The notes: a model not told the origin generated them from the sequence alone. DNA of 64,000 nucleotides from Scleromatobacter humisilvae (GCF_023231945.1 NZ_JAJLJH010000001.1:248001-312000), one strand, 5' to 3'; positions 25,986 through 37,989 are shown, counted from the stretch's first letter. Made by a program: numbers and translations.

Positions 25986-26817
25986 GCCGGCGCCTGCCAG
26001 ACGCGCACGTAGTCCACTTCCATCGTCACCGGGAAGATGCTGTCGTCGATGGGGCCGCCCAGGTCGCCGCCGATCGCGATGTTCAGCAGCAGGAACTGCG
26101 GGCCGTCGAACGGCCACGCGCGCGCGGCGCCGGCGGCGCCGACGTCCAGGCGCGGATAGGTCAGGTTGTTGACGCCGTCGACGCCGAACGTGATGTCGCG
26201 CTCGGTCCAGAGCATCTGGTAGCGGTGGAACGCGTCGCAGGCGTCGGCCAGCGTCACCGCGGCGCCCACGCCGTGCGCGCCGCTGCCGGCCGGCGTGTGG
26301 ATCGTGCTCATCACGCGGCCCGGGTTGCGCCCGATGTGCTCCATGATGTCCAGCTCGCCGTTGGCCGGCCAGTCGCCATGCGTGCCCAGCATCCAGATCG
26401 CCGGCCACGTGCCGAGGCCGCAGGGCAGCTTGGCGCGGACCTCGAAGAAGCCGGTCGTCCATTCGGCGAGGCCGCGCGTGAACAGGCGCGCCGACGTGTA
26501 GCGCTGGCCGCCCCAGTCGATCGCCGCGGAGCGCGTCTCCTTGCGCGCCGTGATGACGAGCCGGCCGTCGCGCACCACCGCGTTCTCGGCGCGCGGGCCG
26601 GCGTAGTACTGCTGCTCGTGGTTGAACCAGCCCTTCTGGTTGAAGAAGGTGTCGTAGCCCCACTTCTTCGGATCGGGCAGGCCGTCGACGTCGAACTCGT
26701 CGCTCCACACCAGCTGCCAGCCCGGCGGCGGCTTGAGCGTCTCGGGCGGCGGCGGCGCGTTGGCGGCCGCCGCGGCGCCGGCGAGTGACGCCAGCGAAGC
26801 CGCCAACAGGCGCCGCA

Positions 26818-26818
<1 letters not shown>
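25967..26818 (-). CDS. Secreted GH16 endo-beta-glucanase (laminarinase type)
   Basis: A 283-aa exported glycoside hydrolase. A signal peptide (residues 1-19, ending AAAAA-NAPP) precedes a single GH16 domain. The catalytic signature GELDIMEHIG carries Glu155 (nucleophile), Asp157 and Glu160 (acid/base), with the extra residue of the beta-bulge form typical of beta-1,3-glucanases. Other family marks are WSDEFDVDGLPDPKKWGYD and GTWPAIWMLG. It would cut laminarin or mixed-link glucans outside the cell and feed the ABC transporter. Its ATG overlaps the TGA of the ATPase gene by one base (TGATG), so it is the last gene of the glucan operon. Confidence 0.93.
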
Positions 26819-27873
<1,055 letters not shown>

Positions 27874-27875
27874 CG

Positions 27876-29225
<1,350 letters not shown>

Positions 29226-30092
29226 TTACTTCACTGCCCCGGCGGTCAGGCCGGCGATGAGTTGGCGCGACGTGATCGCGAACAGGACGATGAGCGGAAT
29301 CGTGGCGATGGCGGAGCCGCACATCAGCGCGCCCCACTCGGTGTTCATCGTCGATTGCAGGCTGCGCAGCGCGAGCGGCAGCGTGTAGTTGGGCAGGCTG
29401 CGCATCACGACCAGCGGATTGATGAAGTTGTTCCACGACGTGATGAACGTGATCAGCGCGAGCGTTCCCAGCGCCGGCTTCATCAGCGGCAGCACGATGC
29501 GCCAATAGATCGCGAACTCGCCGCAGCCGTCCATGCGCGCGGCCTCGACCAGTTCCTTCGGCACGGCCGACGACGCGAACTGGCGCATCAGGAAGATGCC
29601 GAACGCGCTCGCGGCGCCGGGCACGTACAGCGCGCGCTGCTGGTCGATCCAGCCGAGGGCGTCCATGATCATGAAGGTCGGGATCATGTTCATGAACGAC
29701 GGCAGCAGCATTGTCGCCATCACGAGCGCGAACAGCGGCTTCTTGAAGCGGAACTCCATCAGCGCGAACGCGTAGCCGGCCATCGAGCAGAACAGCAGCG
29801 TCAGCCCGGTGGCCATCAGCGCGACGTAGATGCTCCAGCCGAGGTTGTTCCAGAACGGGATCCGCTCGGTCAGCAGCTTGAAGTTGTGCGCGAGGTCGTT
29901 GCCGAACCAGACCGGCGGCGGCAGGTTGAAGATCTCGCCGCGCGAGTGCGTCGCGAACACGAACATGAACCAGAACGGCGCAAGCATGAACAGCGCGCCG
30001 ATCGCGACGATCAGATAGGCGATCCAGCGCGCCGCGAGCGCGCCGGGCTCCTGCCGGCCGATCCCGGGGACGGTGCCTGCCGCGGCGCTCAT
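29226..30092 (-). CDS. Sugar ABC transporter permease (MalG type)
   Basis: A 288-aa inner-membrane permease with six predicted helices. The EAA loop that docks on the ATPase is [32 protein letters not shown] (around residues 190-222), with the expected EAA-G spacing. The first helix is [21 protein letters not shown]. This type pairs with a MalF-like partner, which is the gene just upstream. Its ATG overlaps the stop of that gene (ATGA). Substrate is inferred to be a beta-glucan oligosaccharide from the flanking GH1 and GH16 genes. Confidence 0.93.
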   Translation of the reverse strand: MSAAAGTVPGIGRQEPGALAARWIAYLIVAIGALFMLAPFWFMFVFATHSRGEIFNLPPPVWFGNDLAHNFKLLTERIPFWNNLGWSIYVALMATGLTLLFCSMAGYAFALMEFRFKKPLFALVMATMLLPSFMNMIPTFMIMDALGWIDQQRALYVPGAASAFGIFLMRQFASSAVPKELVEAARMDGCGEFAIYWRIVLPLMKPALGTLALITFITSWNNFINPLVVMRSLPNYTLPLALRSLQSTMNTEWGALMCGSAIATIPLIVLFAITSRQLIAGLTAGAVK

Positions 30093-30997
30093 CGCAGCCC
30101 CTTGCGCGTGCGGAACGCGAGGTTGGTGATCCACGTCAGCAGCGCCACCACCAGGAACAGCAGCCACGACATCGCGCTCGCGCCGCCAAAGTCGTTGAAG
30201 TCGAAGGCCTCGCGGAACAGGTAGACCGCCGACGTCATCGCCGCCTGCTGCGGGCCGCCCTTGCCACCGGTCAGGATGAACGGCTCCTCGAACAGCTGCA
30301 GTCCGCCGATGACGCTCAGCGTGACGCCGAAGAAGATCATCGGCTTGATGCTGGGCAGCGTGATGTGGAAGAACTGGCGCCAGCGGCTTGCGCCGTCCAG
30401 CGTCGCGGCTTCGTAGAGCTCCCCGGGGATGGTCTGCATCGCCGCGAGGTACAGCACCGTGTTGAAGCCGACATAGCGCCAGAACACGATGAACGCGATC
30501 GCCGGCTTGATGCGGCCCACGTCGTGCAGCCAGTCGACGTGCGACATCCCGAACAGCTGCGCGAGCGCCGCGTTGACCATGCCGTAGTCCTGCGAGAACA
30601 GCGCGTTGAACATGATCGCGATCGCGACCGTCGACGTGATGTAGGGCAGGAAGTACACCGCGATCACGCCGTCGCGCAGGCGCTTGAACGCGGTGTGGAT
30701 GAACGCGGCCAGCGGCAGCGCGACCAGGTGCTGCGGCACGCCCGAGGCGACCGCCAGCCACAGCGTGTTGCGCAGCGCCTTCCAGAACCAGGCGTCCTGC
30801 AGCGCGAACGCGAAGTTGGCGAGGCCCACGAACTCCATCGCCTTCAGGCCGCCGGTGGGCTCCCACGACTGGAACGCGAGGTACAGCGAGAAGCACAGCG
30901 GGAATACGCCGAACACCGCGAACAGGATGAGGAACGGGCTGATGAAGACGTAGGGCGCCCACTTGGGCGACAGGCGGAGAAAGACGGGCAGGCGCAT
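30089..30997 (-). CDS. Sugar ABC transporter permease (MalF type)
   Basis: A 302-aa inner-membrane permease with six helices, starting [22 protein letters not shown]. The EAA loop is [31 protein letters not shown] (around residues 195-225). The ATG at 30997 lies 2 bp after the stop of the binding-protein gene; a TTG 6 bp upstream is a weaker alternative. It forms the heterodimeric channel with the MalG-type permease encoded next. Confidence 0.93.
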   Translation of the reverse strand: MRLPVFLRLSPKWAPYVFISPFLILFAVFGVFPLCFSLYLAFQSWEPTGGLKAMEFVGLANFAFALQDAWFWKALRNTLWLAVASGVPQHLVALPLAAFIHTAFKRLRDGVIAVYFLPYITSTVAIAIMFNALFSQDYGMVNAALAQLFGMSHVDWLHDVGRIKPAIAFIVFWRYVGFNTVLYLAAMQTIPGELYEAATLDGASRWRQFFHITLPSIKPMIFFGVTLSVIGGLQLFEEPFILTGGKGGPQQAAMTSAVYLFREAFDFNDFGGASAMSWLLFLVVALLTWITNLAFRTRKGLR

Positions 30998-30999
30998 GG

Positions 31000-32298
31000 T
31001 CAACGCTTTGCGCGAAGTTCGAGCAGGCGCGCCACGTCCGACAGCGCCTGGCTGATCGGCATGCCGTCGTCGAGCACGCTGTCAAGCGCGGCGTTGACGG
31101 CGTCCTCGGCGAACTTGGCCTGCTTGTGGACGGCGGTCGCGGTGATGTGCCGCGCGGCCTCGCGCCACAGCTCGCGCGCGCGCTGGCCGCCGAGGAACGG
31201 CTGCGGCTCGTCGATGAGCGGGTCGTCCTGCGCGGCCAGCAACGCGGGGAAGGCGTCCTGGGTCTCCAGCGCGGCGAGCTGGCGCGACGGGTCCAGCGTC
31301 ATCATCTCGATCAGCTCCCAGGCGAGCGCCTTCTTGGCGGGGTCGGAATCGCGCGGGATCGCGTAATACGTGCCCCCGTATGAGACCCAGGTGCTCTCCG
31401 GCAGCTGCGTGGCGCGCCACAGCCCCTTGGTGGCGGGCGCGACCCAGTTGGCCATCTGGCCCACCATCCACGAGCCGCCCAGTTCGGTGGCCGTCATGTT
31501 GCGGCGGAACCCCTCGGCCCACTCGTTGGTCCAGGTCTCGAGGTGGCCCTCGAGGTGGTTGCGCCGCATGCGCAGCGACAGCTCGAAGGCACGATGGAAG
31601 CGCGGCGTGTCCACCAGCACGTTCGAGTCGCTGTCGAAGTAGATGCCCTGGCCCTTGCGCAGGCCGCCGCGGATCATCAGGTCCTTGAACGTGCGGACAT
31701 TGCCGATCAGGTTGGCGCCGGTCGCCTTCTTGATCCTGATGCCGGCGTCGACGTAGGCGTCCCACGACGGCTGCATGTCGGCCGCGGCGACGCCGGCGCG
31801 ATCGAGCAGGTCCTGGCGATAGAGCATCGTGCCCGGGCCGATGTCGGTCGGCGCGGCGACGACCTGCCCCTTGCGGTTGATCGCCTGGTCGTAGGCATAG
31901 GCGACGAAGCGCGCGCGATGGCGCCCGATGTCGTAGCGCGGCTGCAGCAGGTCGGACAGGCCGCCGCCGTCGGAGAACTTGCCGACGTACGACGCCTCCA
32001 GCGCCATCACGTCGGGCAGGTAGACCGCGGTCGACAACGCCGTCGTCATCGCCGTGTGGTGGTCGTCGTACTGCCGCATGACGACGTTGATGGCCACGTC
32101 GGGATGGCGCTTCGACCATTGCGGGATCGCATCCTTGACGATCTGGTCGACCAGCGGGAACGCGGCCACCGTCAGCGTGCGGGCCGGCGCGGCGCGGGCG
32201 CCGGGCACGACCGCCGCGGCCAGGCCCGCGGCCAGCACCGTGCGGCGCGTGGTCGCGAAGGTGCGGGGGCCCGGCTCGACGTCGGAAGATGTTGTCAT
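31000..32298 (-). CDS. Sugar ABC transporter substrate-binding protein
   Basis: A 432-aa periplasmic binding protein of the cluster B (extracellular solute-binding family 1) class. The N-terminus ATTRRTVLAAGLAAAVVPGARA contains paired arginines before a hydrophobic stretch, a possible Tat signal. The mature region shows VAAFPLVDQIVKDAIPQWSKRHPDVAINV, then GPGTMLYRQDLLDRAGV and WELIEMMTLDPSRQLAALE, all usual in this family. It is the first gene of the glucan operon. Palindromes for a LacI-type repressor lie 113 and 216 bp upstream of the start. Confidence 0.92.
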   Translation of the reverse strand: MTTSSDVEPGPRTFATTRRTVLAAGLAAAVVPGARAAPARTLTVAAFPLVDQIVKDAIPQWSKRHPDVAINVVMRQYDDHHTAMTTALSTAVYLPDVMALEASYVGKFSDGGGLSDLLQPRYDIGRHRARFVAYAYDQAINRKGQVVAAPTDIGPGTMLYRQDLLDRAGVAAADMQPSWDAYVDAGIRIKKATGANLIGNVRTFKDLMIRGGLRKGQGIYFDSDSNVLVDTPRFHRAFELSLRMRRNHLEGHLETWTNEWAEGFRRNMTATELGGSWMVGQMANWVAPATKGLWRATQLPESTWVSYGGTYYAIPRDSDPAKKALAWELIEMMTLDPSRQLAALETQDAFPALLAAQDDPLIDEPQPFLGGQRARELWREAARHITATAVHKQAKFAEDAVNAALDSVLDDGMPISQALSDVARLLELRAKR

Positions 32299-32410
32299 CG
32301 GGCCCCGACGCGCGGGCAGGCGGGCGCGTGTTCGCGGGCGCGCGGGGCGGGCGTCGTCTGCATGGTTTGTCTCGGCTGTTCTTTTGTCGGCAACGGGAAA
32401 GCGCTGGTTT

Positions 32411-32422
32411 GAAAGCGCTTTC
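32411..32422. promoter_or_regulatory. LacI-type operator 1 upstream of the glucan operon
   Basis: GAAAGCGCTTTC is a perfect 12-bp palindrome with the central CG of LacI/GalR operators. It lies 113 bp upstream of the binding-protein start. A partial copy (GAAAGCGCTGG) lies just beside it at 32397-32407. The same core is found at 32514 and in front of the lacI-type gene at 35044, which makes a role as its operator likely. Confidence 0.75.
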
Positions 32423-32513
32423 AGCATTGTCGACTGCGGCGCTGTGCGGACGTTACAGCGTAAACCCGAGCATGGATGGCCGCGCGGCGAACGCGTCGTC
32501 GCGTCGCCATCTT

Positions 32514-32525
32514 GCAAGCGCTTTC
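32514..32525. promoter_or_regulatory. LacI-type operator 2 upstream of the glucan operon
   Basis: GCAAGCGCTTTC differs from the perfect palindrome at one position (11 of 12). It lies 103 bp from operator 1, about ten helical turns, which would allow looping by a dimer of dimers. It is 35 bp beyond the stop of the small membrane protein gene that precedes the operon. Confidence 0.65.
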
Positions 32526-32559
32526 ACGACGCCGCCGGCGCGGCGCGGACCGCCTCGGC

Positions 32560-32802
32560 TCACCGGCCCCAGCGCCAGCCAGGCTTCTCGCCCTTGAGCA
32601 GACAGATGCCGACCAGCGCCGCGCAAAGTCCGGCGACCGCGAGGGCGAACCCCAGCGGATCCCGGTCGGGCCGGAACAGCACGGCGCTGCCCGCGAGCAG
32701 CGCGATGAAGCAGGCATACACGAGCCAGCCCTGCCATGTGGTGGCCGGTCCCCAGCCCCAGCCGTAAGTCTTCGCCTTGAACCAGGGACGTGGGTTGCTC
32801 AT
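32560..32802 (-). CDS. Small membrane protein, function unknown
   Basis: An 80-aa protein with two hydrophobic helices (WLVYACFIALLAGSAVLF and LGFALAVAGLCAALVGICLL) flanked by Trp/Gly-rich and basic ends (KTYGWGWGPATTWQGW, GEKPGWRWGR). The ATG at 32802 has AGGAG 8 bp upstream. Similar short Trp-rich membrane proteins are common as unannotated genes in this order. It lies in the same direction as the glucan operon but is separated by 260 bp that hold the operators, so it is probably not part of it. Confidence 0.75.
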   Translation of the reverse strand: MSNPRPWFKAKTYGWGWGPATTWQGWLVYACFIALLAGSAVLFRPDRDPLGFALAVAGLCAALVGICLLKGEKPGWRWGR

Positions 32803-32993
32803 GGTCGACTCCTGTTTGGAACTTCGATGACATCCATCGATCGAGGCAGTGTTGCCGGCCGGGAGTAAGGAACGCATATGGAGCGCGGTCATCCGCCGTT
32901 TCGCGAACGCCGGCCGCATTTCGTCGCAACCGGATCGCCGAGCGCGACCATCCCGGCGATCATCCCGATCTCGCCCGATCTTCCGGACCAGCA

Positions 32994-33926
32994 ATGACTC
33001 CTCTCGAGCACTTCTCGCTGTTCGTCGCCGCACCCGGCGTGTTCGTGCTGGCGTTGATCGAAGCCATCGTGCTGGCGCGCTCGCGAGGCGTCGACTGGCG
33101 CTCGTTCGCGATGTCGCGCTTCGACCTCGTCGCGCGGATCGCCTTCGGGCTGCTGGTGCCGGTGTCGATCGCGCTGCCGCTGCTGCGCTGGGCCGTCCAT
33201 CACCGGGTGGGCAACATCGCGATCGACAATGCGGCGGCCGTGCTGTGGCTCTTCGTCGGCCAGGAGTTCTGCTATTACTGGTACCACCGTGCGGCGCACC
33301 GGGTGCGCTGGTTCTGGCTCGTGCATTCGGTGCATCACTCGCCCAACGAGCTGACGCTGGCCGCGGCGTTTCGCATCGGCATCTTCGGCAAGCTGACGGG
33401 CACCTCGCTGTTCTTCGTGCCGCTGGTCTGGCTGGGATTCGACGTGCGCACCGTGTTCTCGGTGCTGACGCTGAACCTGCTGTACCAGTTCTGGATCCAC
33501 GTGACCTGGATCCCGCGCCTGGGCTGGCTGGAGGTCGTGCTCAACACGCCGTCCTCGCACCGCGTGCACCATGCGTCGAACACCGAGTACCTGGACGCGA
33601 ACTTCGGCGGCGTGCTGATCGTCTTCGACCGCCTGTTCGGCACCTACGTCCCCGAGCGCGACGACCTGCCCTGCCGCTACGGCCTCGTCGAGCCGCAGAC
33701 CAGCTACAACCCGCTGCGCGTCGAATTCGGGCCGTGGGCGAACCTGGCGCGCGACCTCGCCCGGGCGCGCAGCGTGCGGGCGGTGCTGGGGCACCTGTTC
33801 ATGCCGCCAGGCTGGCGGCCCGATGGCCAGGGGCACACCACGGCCGATCTGCGCAAGAGGCAACCGACGGCCGGGGCGCCGGCGCGATCGCCCGATGTGC
33901 GGGGCACGACGACCGGCCCGGCCTGA
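32994..33926 (+). CDS. Sterol desaturase / fatty acid hydroxylase family protein
   Basis: A 310-aa membrane di-iron oxygenase. Three or four helices come first, then the histidine clusters WYHRAAHRVRWFWLVHSVHHSP (HxxxH...HxxHH) and SSHRVHHASN, which match the ERG3/fatty acid hydroxylase superfamily. Bacterial members hydroxylate or desaturate lipid or carotenoid chains; the substrate here is unknown. The ATG at 32994 is preferred because it begins the first helix. The C-terminal 40 residues are basic and low-complexity. It lies between the glucan operon and its repressor gene without an evident functional link. Confidence 0.9.
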   Translation: MTPLEHFSLFVAAPGVFVLALIEAIVLARSRGVDWRSFAMSRFDLVARIAFGLLVPVSIALPLLRWAVHHRVGNIAIDNAAAVLWLFVGQEFCYYWYHRAAHRVRWFWLVHSVHHSPNELTLAAAFRIGIFGKLTGTSLFFVPLVWLGFDVRTVFSVLTLNLLYQFWIHVTWIPRLGWLEVVLNTPSSHRVHHASNTEYLDANFGGVLIVFDRLFGTYVPERDDLPCRYGLVEPQTSYNPLRVEFGPWANLARDLARARSVRAVLGHLFMPPGWRPDGQGHTTADLRKRQPTAGAPARSPDVRGTTTGPA

Positions 33927-33937
33927 TCGGCGACGCC

Positions 33938-34999
33938 TCAGCGTGCCACGCGCCGCGTCGACTCGCGCGCCACCAGCTCCGGCGGCGGCAGCTTGGCCGC
34001 CGGCGTCTCGCCCTTGAGCATGTCCAGCATCGCCGCCGCGGCCTCCGAGCCGATCTCGTAGACCGACTGCCGGATCGTCGTCAGCGGCGGCACCGAGAAC
34101 TTGGCCGGCGCGAGGTCGTCGAAGCCCACCAGCGAGACGTCGTCCGGCACGCGCACGTTGCGCCGGTAAAGGCCCAGCGCGGCGCCGATGGCGGTCTGGT
34201 CGTTGGCCGCGAAGATCGCGCTGAACGCGAGGCCGCTTTCGAGCAGGCGGTTGACCGCCATCAGGCCGCCGGCCTCCGTGAAGTCGCCGTTCAGCACGAG
34301 CGCAGAGTCGAACGCGATGCCCGCGCGCTCCAGCGCCGCGCGGTAGCCGGCCTCGCGATCGAGCGCGTCCTTGTGCAGCGGATCGCCGGCGATGAACGCG
34401 ATGCGGCGGTGGCCGCACTCGATCAGGTGCTGCGTGGCGAGCAGGCCGCCGGTGAAGTTGTCGAAGTCGATTGAGAAGATGCGGTCGGTGTGCAGCTCGC
34501 GGCCGACCACCACCATCGGCACCTGCTGCGAGTAGGCCTGCAGCGCGTCGTTGGACATGCGCCCGGCCAGCACGATCAGCCCGTCGACGCGGCGCGACAT
34601 CAGCGCCTCCATCGCCTTGTGCTCCTCGGCCTCGTGCCAGTGGCCGCTGACGAAGATCGGGATGTAGCCGGCCACCTCGAGCCGGTCCTCGATGCCACGC
34701 AGCGCCTCGCCGTAGAACGGGCTGTTGATGGTCTGCGTCAGCACGCCCACGCTCAGCGTGCGGCCGCCGGCCAGGCCGCGCGCGACGGGGTTGGGCCGGA
34801 AGCCCAGCGTGCGGATCGCCTCGTCGATCGCCTCGCGCTTCTCGGGGCTGACGGTCGCCGTGCCGTTGAGGATGCGCGAGACCGTGCTGGGCGAGACGCC
34901 GGCCGCCTTGGCCACCATCCCGAGCGTCACCGTGCCCGTGCCGGCGGGCGTGGAGGCGGTGCTGGGAGAGCGCTTGCGGCGGGTGGGCGGCTGGGTCAT
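33938..34999 (-). CDS. LacI-family transcriptional repressor
   Basis: A 353-aa DNA-binding regulator. The helix-turn-helix and hinge are TLGMVAKAAGVSPSTVSRILNGTATVSPEKREAIDEAIRTLGFRPNPVARGLAGG, after a basic 22-residue leader. The rest is a periplasmic-binding-protein-like effector domain (VGVLTQTINSPFYGEALRGIE, DGLIVLAGRM, RIAFIAGD, DVSLVGFDDLAPAKFSVPPLTTIRQS). It probably senses a beta-glucoside. A matching operator 45 bp upstream of its start suggests autoregulation, and two more precede the glucan operon, which it likely represses in the absence of inducer. Confidence 0.94.
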   Translation of the reverse strand: MTQPPTRRKRSPSTASTPAGTGTVTLGMVAKAAGVSPSTVSRILNGTATVSPEKREAIDEAIRTLGFRPNPVARGLAGGRTLSVGVLTQTINSPFYGEALRGIEDRLEVAGYIPIFVSGHWHEAEEHKAMEALMSRRVDGLIVLAGRMSNDALQAYSQQVPMVVVGRELHTDRIFSIDFDNFTGGLLATQHLIECGHRRIAFIAGDPLHKDALDREAGYRAALERAGIAFDSALVLNGDFTEAGGLMAVNRLLESGLAFSAIFAANDQTAIGAALGLYRRNVRVPDDVSLVGFDDLAPAKFSVPPLTTIRQSVYEIGSEAAAAMLDMLKGETPAAKLPPPELVARESTRRVAR

Positions 35000-35043
35000 C
35001 GATCGGCGGACGTGGAGGTCGGGAACCCCGCGAGTGTAGGCTT

Positions 35044-35055
35044 GGAAGCGCTTTC
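35044..35055. promoter_or_regulatory. LacI-type operator upstream of the repressor gene
   Basis: GGAAGCGCTTTC matches the perfect palindrome at 11 of 12 positions. It lies 45 bp upstream of the repressor start codon, the expected place for an autoregulatory site. Confidence 0.65.
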
Positions 35056-35069
35056 GCGCGCGCGGGCTG

Positions 35070-36575
35070 CTACCGAGTCGCGCGCGCGGCGGGGCCGAAC
35101 CATCGCGTCAGGGCGCCTTCGAGCTCGCTCGTGCTTGCCGCATCGTCGTCGGATGCCCAGGCCACGACGCCGTCCGGCCGCACCAGCAGCGCCGCCAGAC
35201 CCAGTGCCTTGCCCACGCCGCCGCCGACGACCCGGACGCGCTCGCCCCATCGCGCGGCGGCCTGTCGCAGGCGCTGCGAGCCTGCGAGGTCGACCAGCAC
35301 GCCGCGCCCCTCGCGCAACCATGAGGCGAGCCGGCGGCCGTCGTCGAACGCGAGATCGGGCGCGCTGCGTCCGGTCATCGGATGGCCGCCGCCGAGGTCG
35401 TGCCGCAGCGTCACGCCCCACAGCTGCCCGGCGAACCAGGTGGCCCCGTCGCGGGTCGCGGCCAGCTCGCGCACGATGCCTTCCATCGCGCGCGCCTGCG
35501 GGCCGGGCCGCATGATGGCGACCTGTGCCCGCGACCAGTCCAGCAGCCATTGGCCGACGGGGCGGCGCTCGGCCTCGTAGGTGTCGAGCAGGTCGTCCGG
35601 TGCGCGGCCGCGGACGGTGGCCGCGAGCTTCCAGCCCAGGTTCATCGCGTCGCCCAGGCCCGCGTTGAGGCCCTGGCCGCCGAGCGCCGAGTGGACGTGC
35701 GCGGCGTCGCCGGCGAGCAGCACGCGGCCACGTCGATACGTCGTCGCGAGCCGCGCCCGATCGGTGAACGTCGTGGCCTGGTGCAGTGTCGTCAGCCTGA
35801 CCTCGGTGCCCGAGACGCGGCGCAGCACGGCCTGCAGGTGCGCTCGCGTCACCGGCTGCTCGCGGTCGTGGGCGCCGCCGTCGAAGTCGGCGATCGCGAT
35901 GCGCCCGGGCTGGCTCATGATGAAGCCCCGGGGCGTCGCATGGCGTCCGGGCTTCAGCACCGCGGGATCGGCGATGTCGACCAGCGCGGAATAGGCAGTG
36001 AACTCCGGCTCGGTGCCGGCGAACTCGAAGCCGGCCAACTTGCGCACCGTGCTGCGGCCGCCGTCGCAGCCGACCAGCCAGCGCGTGCGGAACGCGAGAT
36101 CGTTCGCGTGGACGGCCAGCTCGTCATCGCGCTCGTCGAGACCGGTGACGCCGAGCCCGCGGCGGATGACGACGCCCAGCTCGAAGGCCCGCGCCGCGAG
36201 CACGGCCTCCAGGGTCGCGATGTCGGACGCGAGCGTCGTCAAGGCCGGCCCCGCCGCTCGCCACGGCCAGGCCGACGGGTCGACCTTGGCAGCGTCGATG
36301 GCGATGCCCGCGAAGTGGCCCGCCTGCGCCGGGCGCGGCACGGCGTCGAGCAGGTCGTCCAGCAGGCCCCGGCGATCCAGCGCCTCGCTGGTGGCGACGG
36401 ACAGGCCGCGCAGGCCCAGCGGCGCCGAGTTCAGCGGCGCCTCGGGACGCTCGTCGCGTTCGAGGACGAGCACGTCGACACCGGCGAGGGCCAGCTCGCA
36501 GGCGAGGAAGAGGCCCACGGGGCCGGCGCCGGCGACGACGACATCGTGCAGGCGCGAAGAAGAACGGGGATTCAT
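35070..36575 (-). CDS. FAD-dependent aromatic-ring monooxygenase
   Basis: A 501-aa class A flavoprotein hydroxylase of the PheA/TfdB/PobA group, which adds one oxygen atom to an aromatic or polyketide substrate with NAD(P)H. All three family fingerprints are present: VVVAGAGPVGLFLACELALAG (FAD Rossmann), WLVGCDGGRSTVRKLAG (DG motif) and GRVLLAGDAAHVHSALGGQGLNAGLGDAMNLGWKL (GD motif). The C-terminal 100 residues are the thioredoxin-like domain (GVLVDLAGSQRLRQAAARW, ALLVRPDGVVAWAS) usual in this group. The substrate is not identifiable and no pathway genes flank it. Confidence 0.93.
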   Translation of the reverse strand: MNPRSSSRLHDVVVAGAGPVGLFLACELALAGVDVLVLERDERPEAPLNSAPLGLRGLSVATSEALDRRGLLDDLLDAVPRPAQAGHFAGIAIDAAKVDPSAWPWRAAGPALTTLASDIATLEAVLAARAFELGVVIRRGLGVTGLDERDDELAVHANDLAFRTRWLVGCDGGRSTVRKLAGFEFAGTEPEFTAYSALVDIADPAVLKPGRHATPRGFIMSQPGRIAIADFDGGAHDREQPVTRAHLQAVLRRVSGTEVRLTTLHQATTFTDRARLATTYRRGRVLLAGDAAHVHSALGGQGLNAGLGDAMNLGWKLAATVRGRAPDDLLDTYEAERRPVGQWLLDWSRAQVAIMRPGPQARAMEGIVRELAATRDGATWFAGQLWGVTLRHDLGGGHPMTGRSAPDLAFDDGRRLASWLREGRGVLVDLAGSQRLRQAAARWGERVRVVGGGVGKALGLAALLVRPDGVVAWASDDDAASTSELEGALTRWFGPAARATR

Positions 36576-36863
36576 TGAAGGACTCCGGAACGGTCGACCC
36601 CACGCCCGCGCGCGATCGCGTGCGGCGTCGGGAAACGGGTCGACAAGAGGTGAGGTTGGCGGGCGCGGCTCGAACGAGCGCGGCGCGCGAGGTCAGCACG
36701 TCGCCGTCAGGGCAACGTGGTCGAAGGTTCGACAGTGCGAAGAAGAATGGATCCGCTGACCGATAGGCCGCACCGATTGGTGGGAGTCCTGCAATGGCCG
36801 CGCTGGGCGCGCGGGCGTGGCGTGATTCTAGCGAGGCCGGGCGGCGCTTCGTATCATCGACGC

Positions 36864-37406
36864 ATGCCCGTGCCCAAGGACGTTCTCGATTTCTGGTTCG
36901 ATCCCGCGACCGAGCCGAACTGGTGGAAGCGCTCCGACGCCTTCGACGCGACCATCGCCGCGCGCTTCGGCGCACTGCACGAAGCGGCCACGCGCTGCGA
37001 GCTGTTCGCGTGGCGAGCGAGCGCCGAAGGGCGGCTCGCCGAGGTCATCGTGCTCGACCAGTTCTCGCGCAACCTGCACCGCGATTCGCCCCTCGCCTTC
37101 GCGGCCGACCCGCTCGCGCTGGCGCTGGCCCAGACCGCGGTGGCGCTGGGCGTCGACCGCGACCTCGACATCCGCCGCCGCGTGTTCCTGCACATGCCCT
37201 ACATGCACAGCGAGTCGCGCGCGATCCACGAAGAGGCGCTGCGGCTGTTCGCCGCCGACCACTCGGCCAACGACCTCGACTACGAGCGCCGCCACAAGGC
37301 CATCATCGACCGCTTCGGCCGCTTCCCGCATCGCAACGCGGTGCTGGGACGCGCCTCGACGCCCGAGGAACTCGAGTTCCTCGAGACGCCCGGCTCGTCG
37401 TTCTGA
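36864..37406 (+). CDS. DUF924 family protein
   Basis: A 180-aa cytoplasmic alpha-helical protein of the DUF924 family. Typical landmarks are VLDFWFDPATEPNWWKRSDAFDATI, then VIVLDQFSRNLHRDSPLAFAADPLALALA, RRRVFLHMPYMHSES and HKAIIDRFGRFPHRNAVLGRASTPEELEFL. The fold is TPR-like, and the function is unknown. The 288-bp gap upstream holds no recognisable element. It is convergent with the DoxX-like gene (2-bp gap). Confidence 0.93.
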   Translation: MPVPKDVLDFWFDPATEPNWWKRSDAFDATIAARFGALHEAATRCELFAWRASAEGRLAEVIVLDQFSRNLHRDSPLAFAADPLALALAQTAVALGVDRDLDIRRRVFLHMPYMHSESRAIHEEALRLFAADHSANDLDYERRHKAIIDRFGRFPHRNAVLGRASTPEELEFLETPGSSF

Positions 37407-37408
37407 CT

Positions 37409-37822
37409 TCAGCGGGCCCGGGTCAGCGCGCGGAAGCGCTCGTCGCGCAGCCACAGCGCGCCCCAGACGATCGCGCAGATCGCGACGGCGGCGATCGTCG
37501 GGCCGACGATGTCCTCGCCCACGCGCACGTGCGAGGCGACGGCACCGCCGAGGTAGCCAGTGATCAGCAGGCCGCCGAGGAAGGCGGTGCGCGGGATCGC
37601 GTACAGCAGCGTCGCGGCCGCGAGCACGGCGCCGACGCATTGCCACAGCGCGGGCGTGGACGGCCAGCCGATCGACGCCGCGGCGTTCAGCACCGGCGGG
37701 ATGGCCAGCAGCTGCGCCACGGCGTCGGCCAGCAGCACCAGGATGGCGAGCCCGCTCAACGCGAGGCCGATGCGACGCGGCGTCGCGGACGGGAGCGTGG
37801 CTCCCAGCTGGATGGTGTTCAT
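37409..37822 (-). CDS. DoxX-like membrane protein
   Basis: A 137-aa protein with four helices: IGLALSGLAILVLLADAV, VGAVLAAATLLYAIPRTA, FLGGLLITGYLGGAVASHV and IAAVAICAIVWGALWL. The conserved YLGGAVASHVRVG between helices 3 and 4 is characteristic of the DoxX_2-like family. Function is unknown. The start follows a basic N-terminus (MNTIQLGATLPSATPRRIG). It reads in the same direction as the decarboxylase gene downstream but with a 150-bp gap. Confidence 0.88.
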   Translation of the reverse strand: MNTIQLGATLPSATPRRIGLALSGLAILVLLADAVAQLLAIPPVLNAAASIGWPSTPALWQCVGAVLAAATLLYAIPRTAFLGGLLITGYLGGAVASHVRVGEDIVGPTIAAVAICAIVWGALWLRDERFRALTRAR

Positions 37823-37989
37823 GGACTTGGTTTCCCCGATTTGGTTGTGTTCGCCGCGCCAACATCGGCGCGACGGAGACGAACTCTAGGGAACCGGTTC
37901 CAACGCACCAAGCCGCGCGCGACGAACCGCCCGCTCGCGCGGACGGACCGTTCAGGAAGCGGACGGACCGGAAGCCAGCGAACGCGGGC

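Noticed and set aside
35070-36575. A possible biosynthetic cluster around the flavin monooxygenase
   Set aside because: Neighbouring genes (LacI repressor, DUF924, DoxX-like) give no pathway context.
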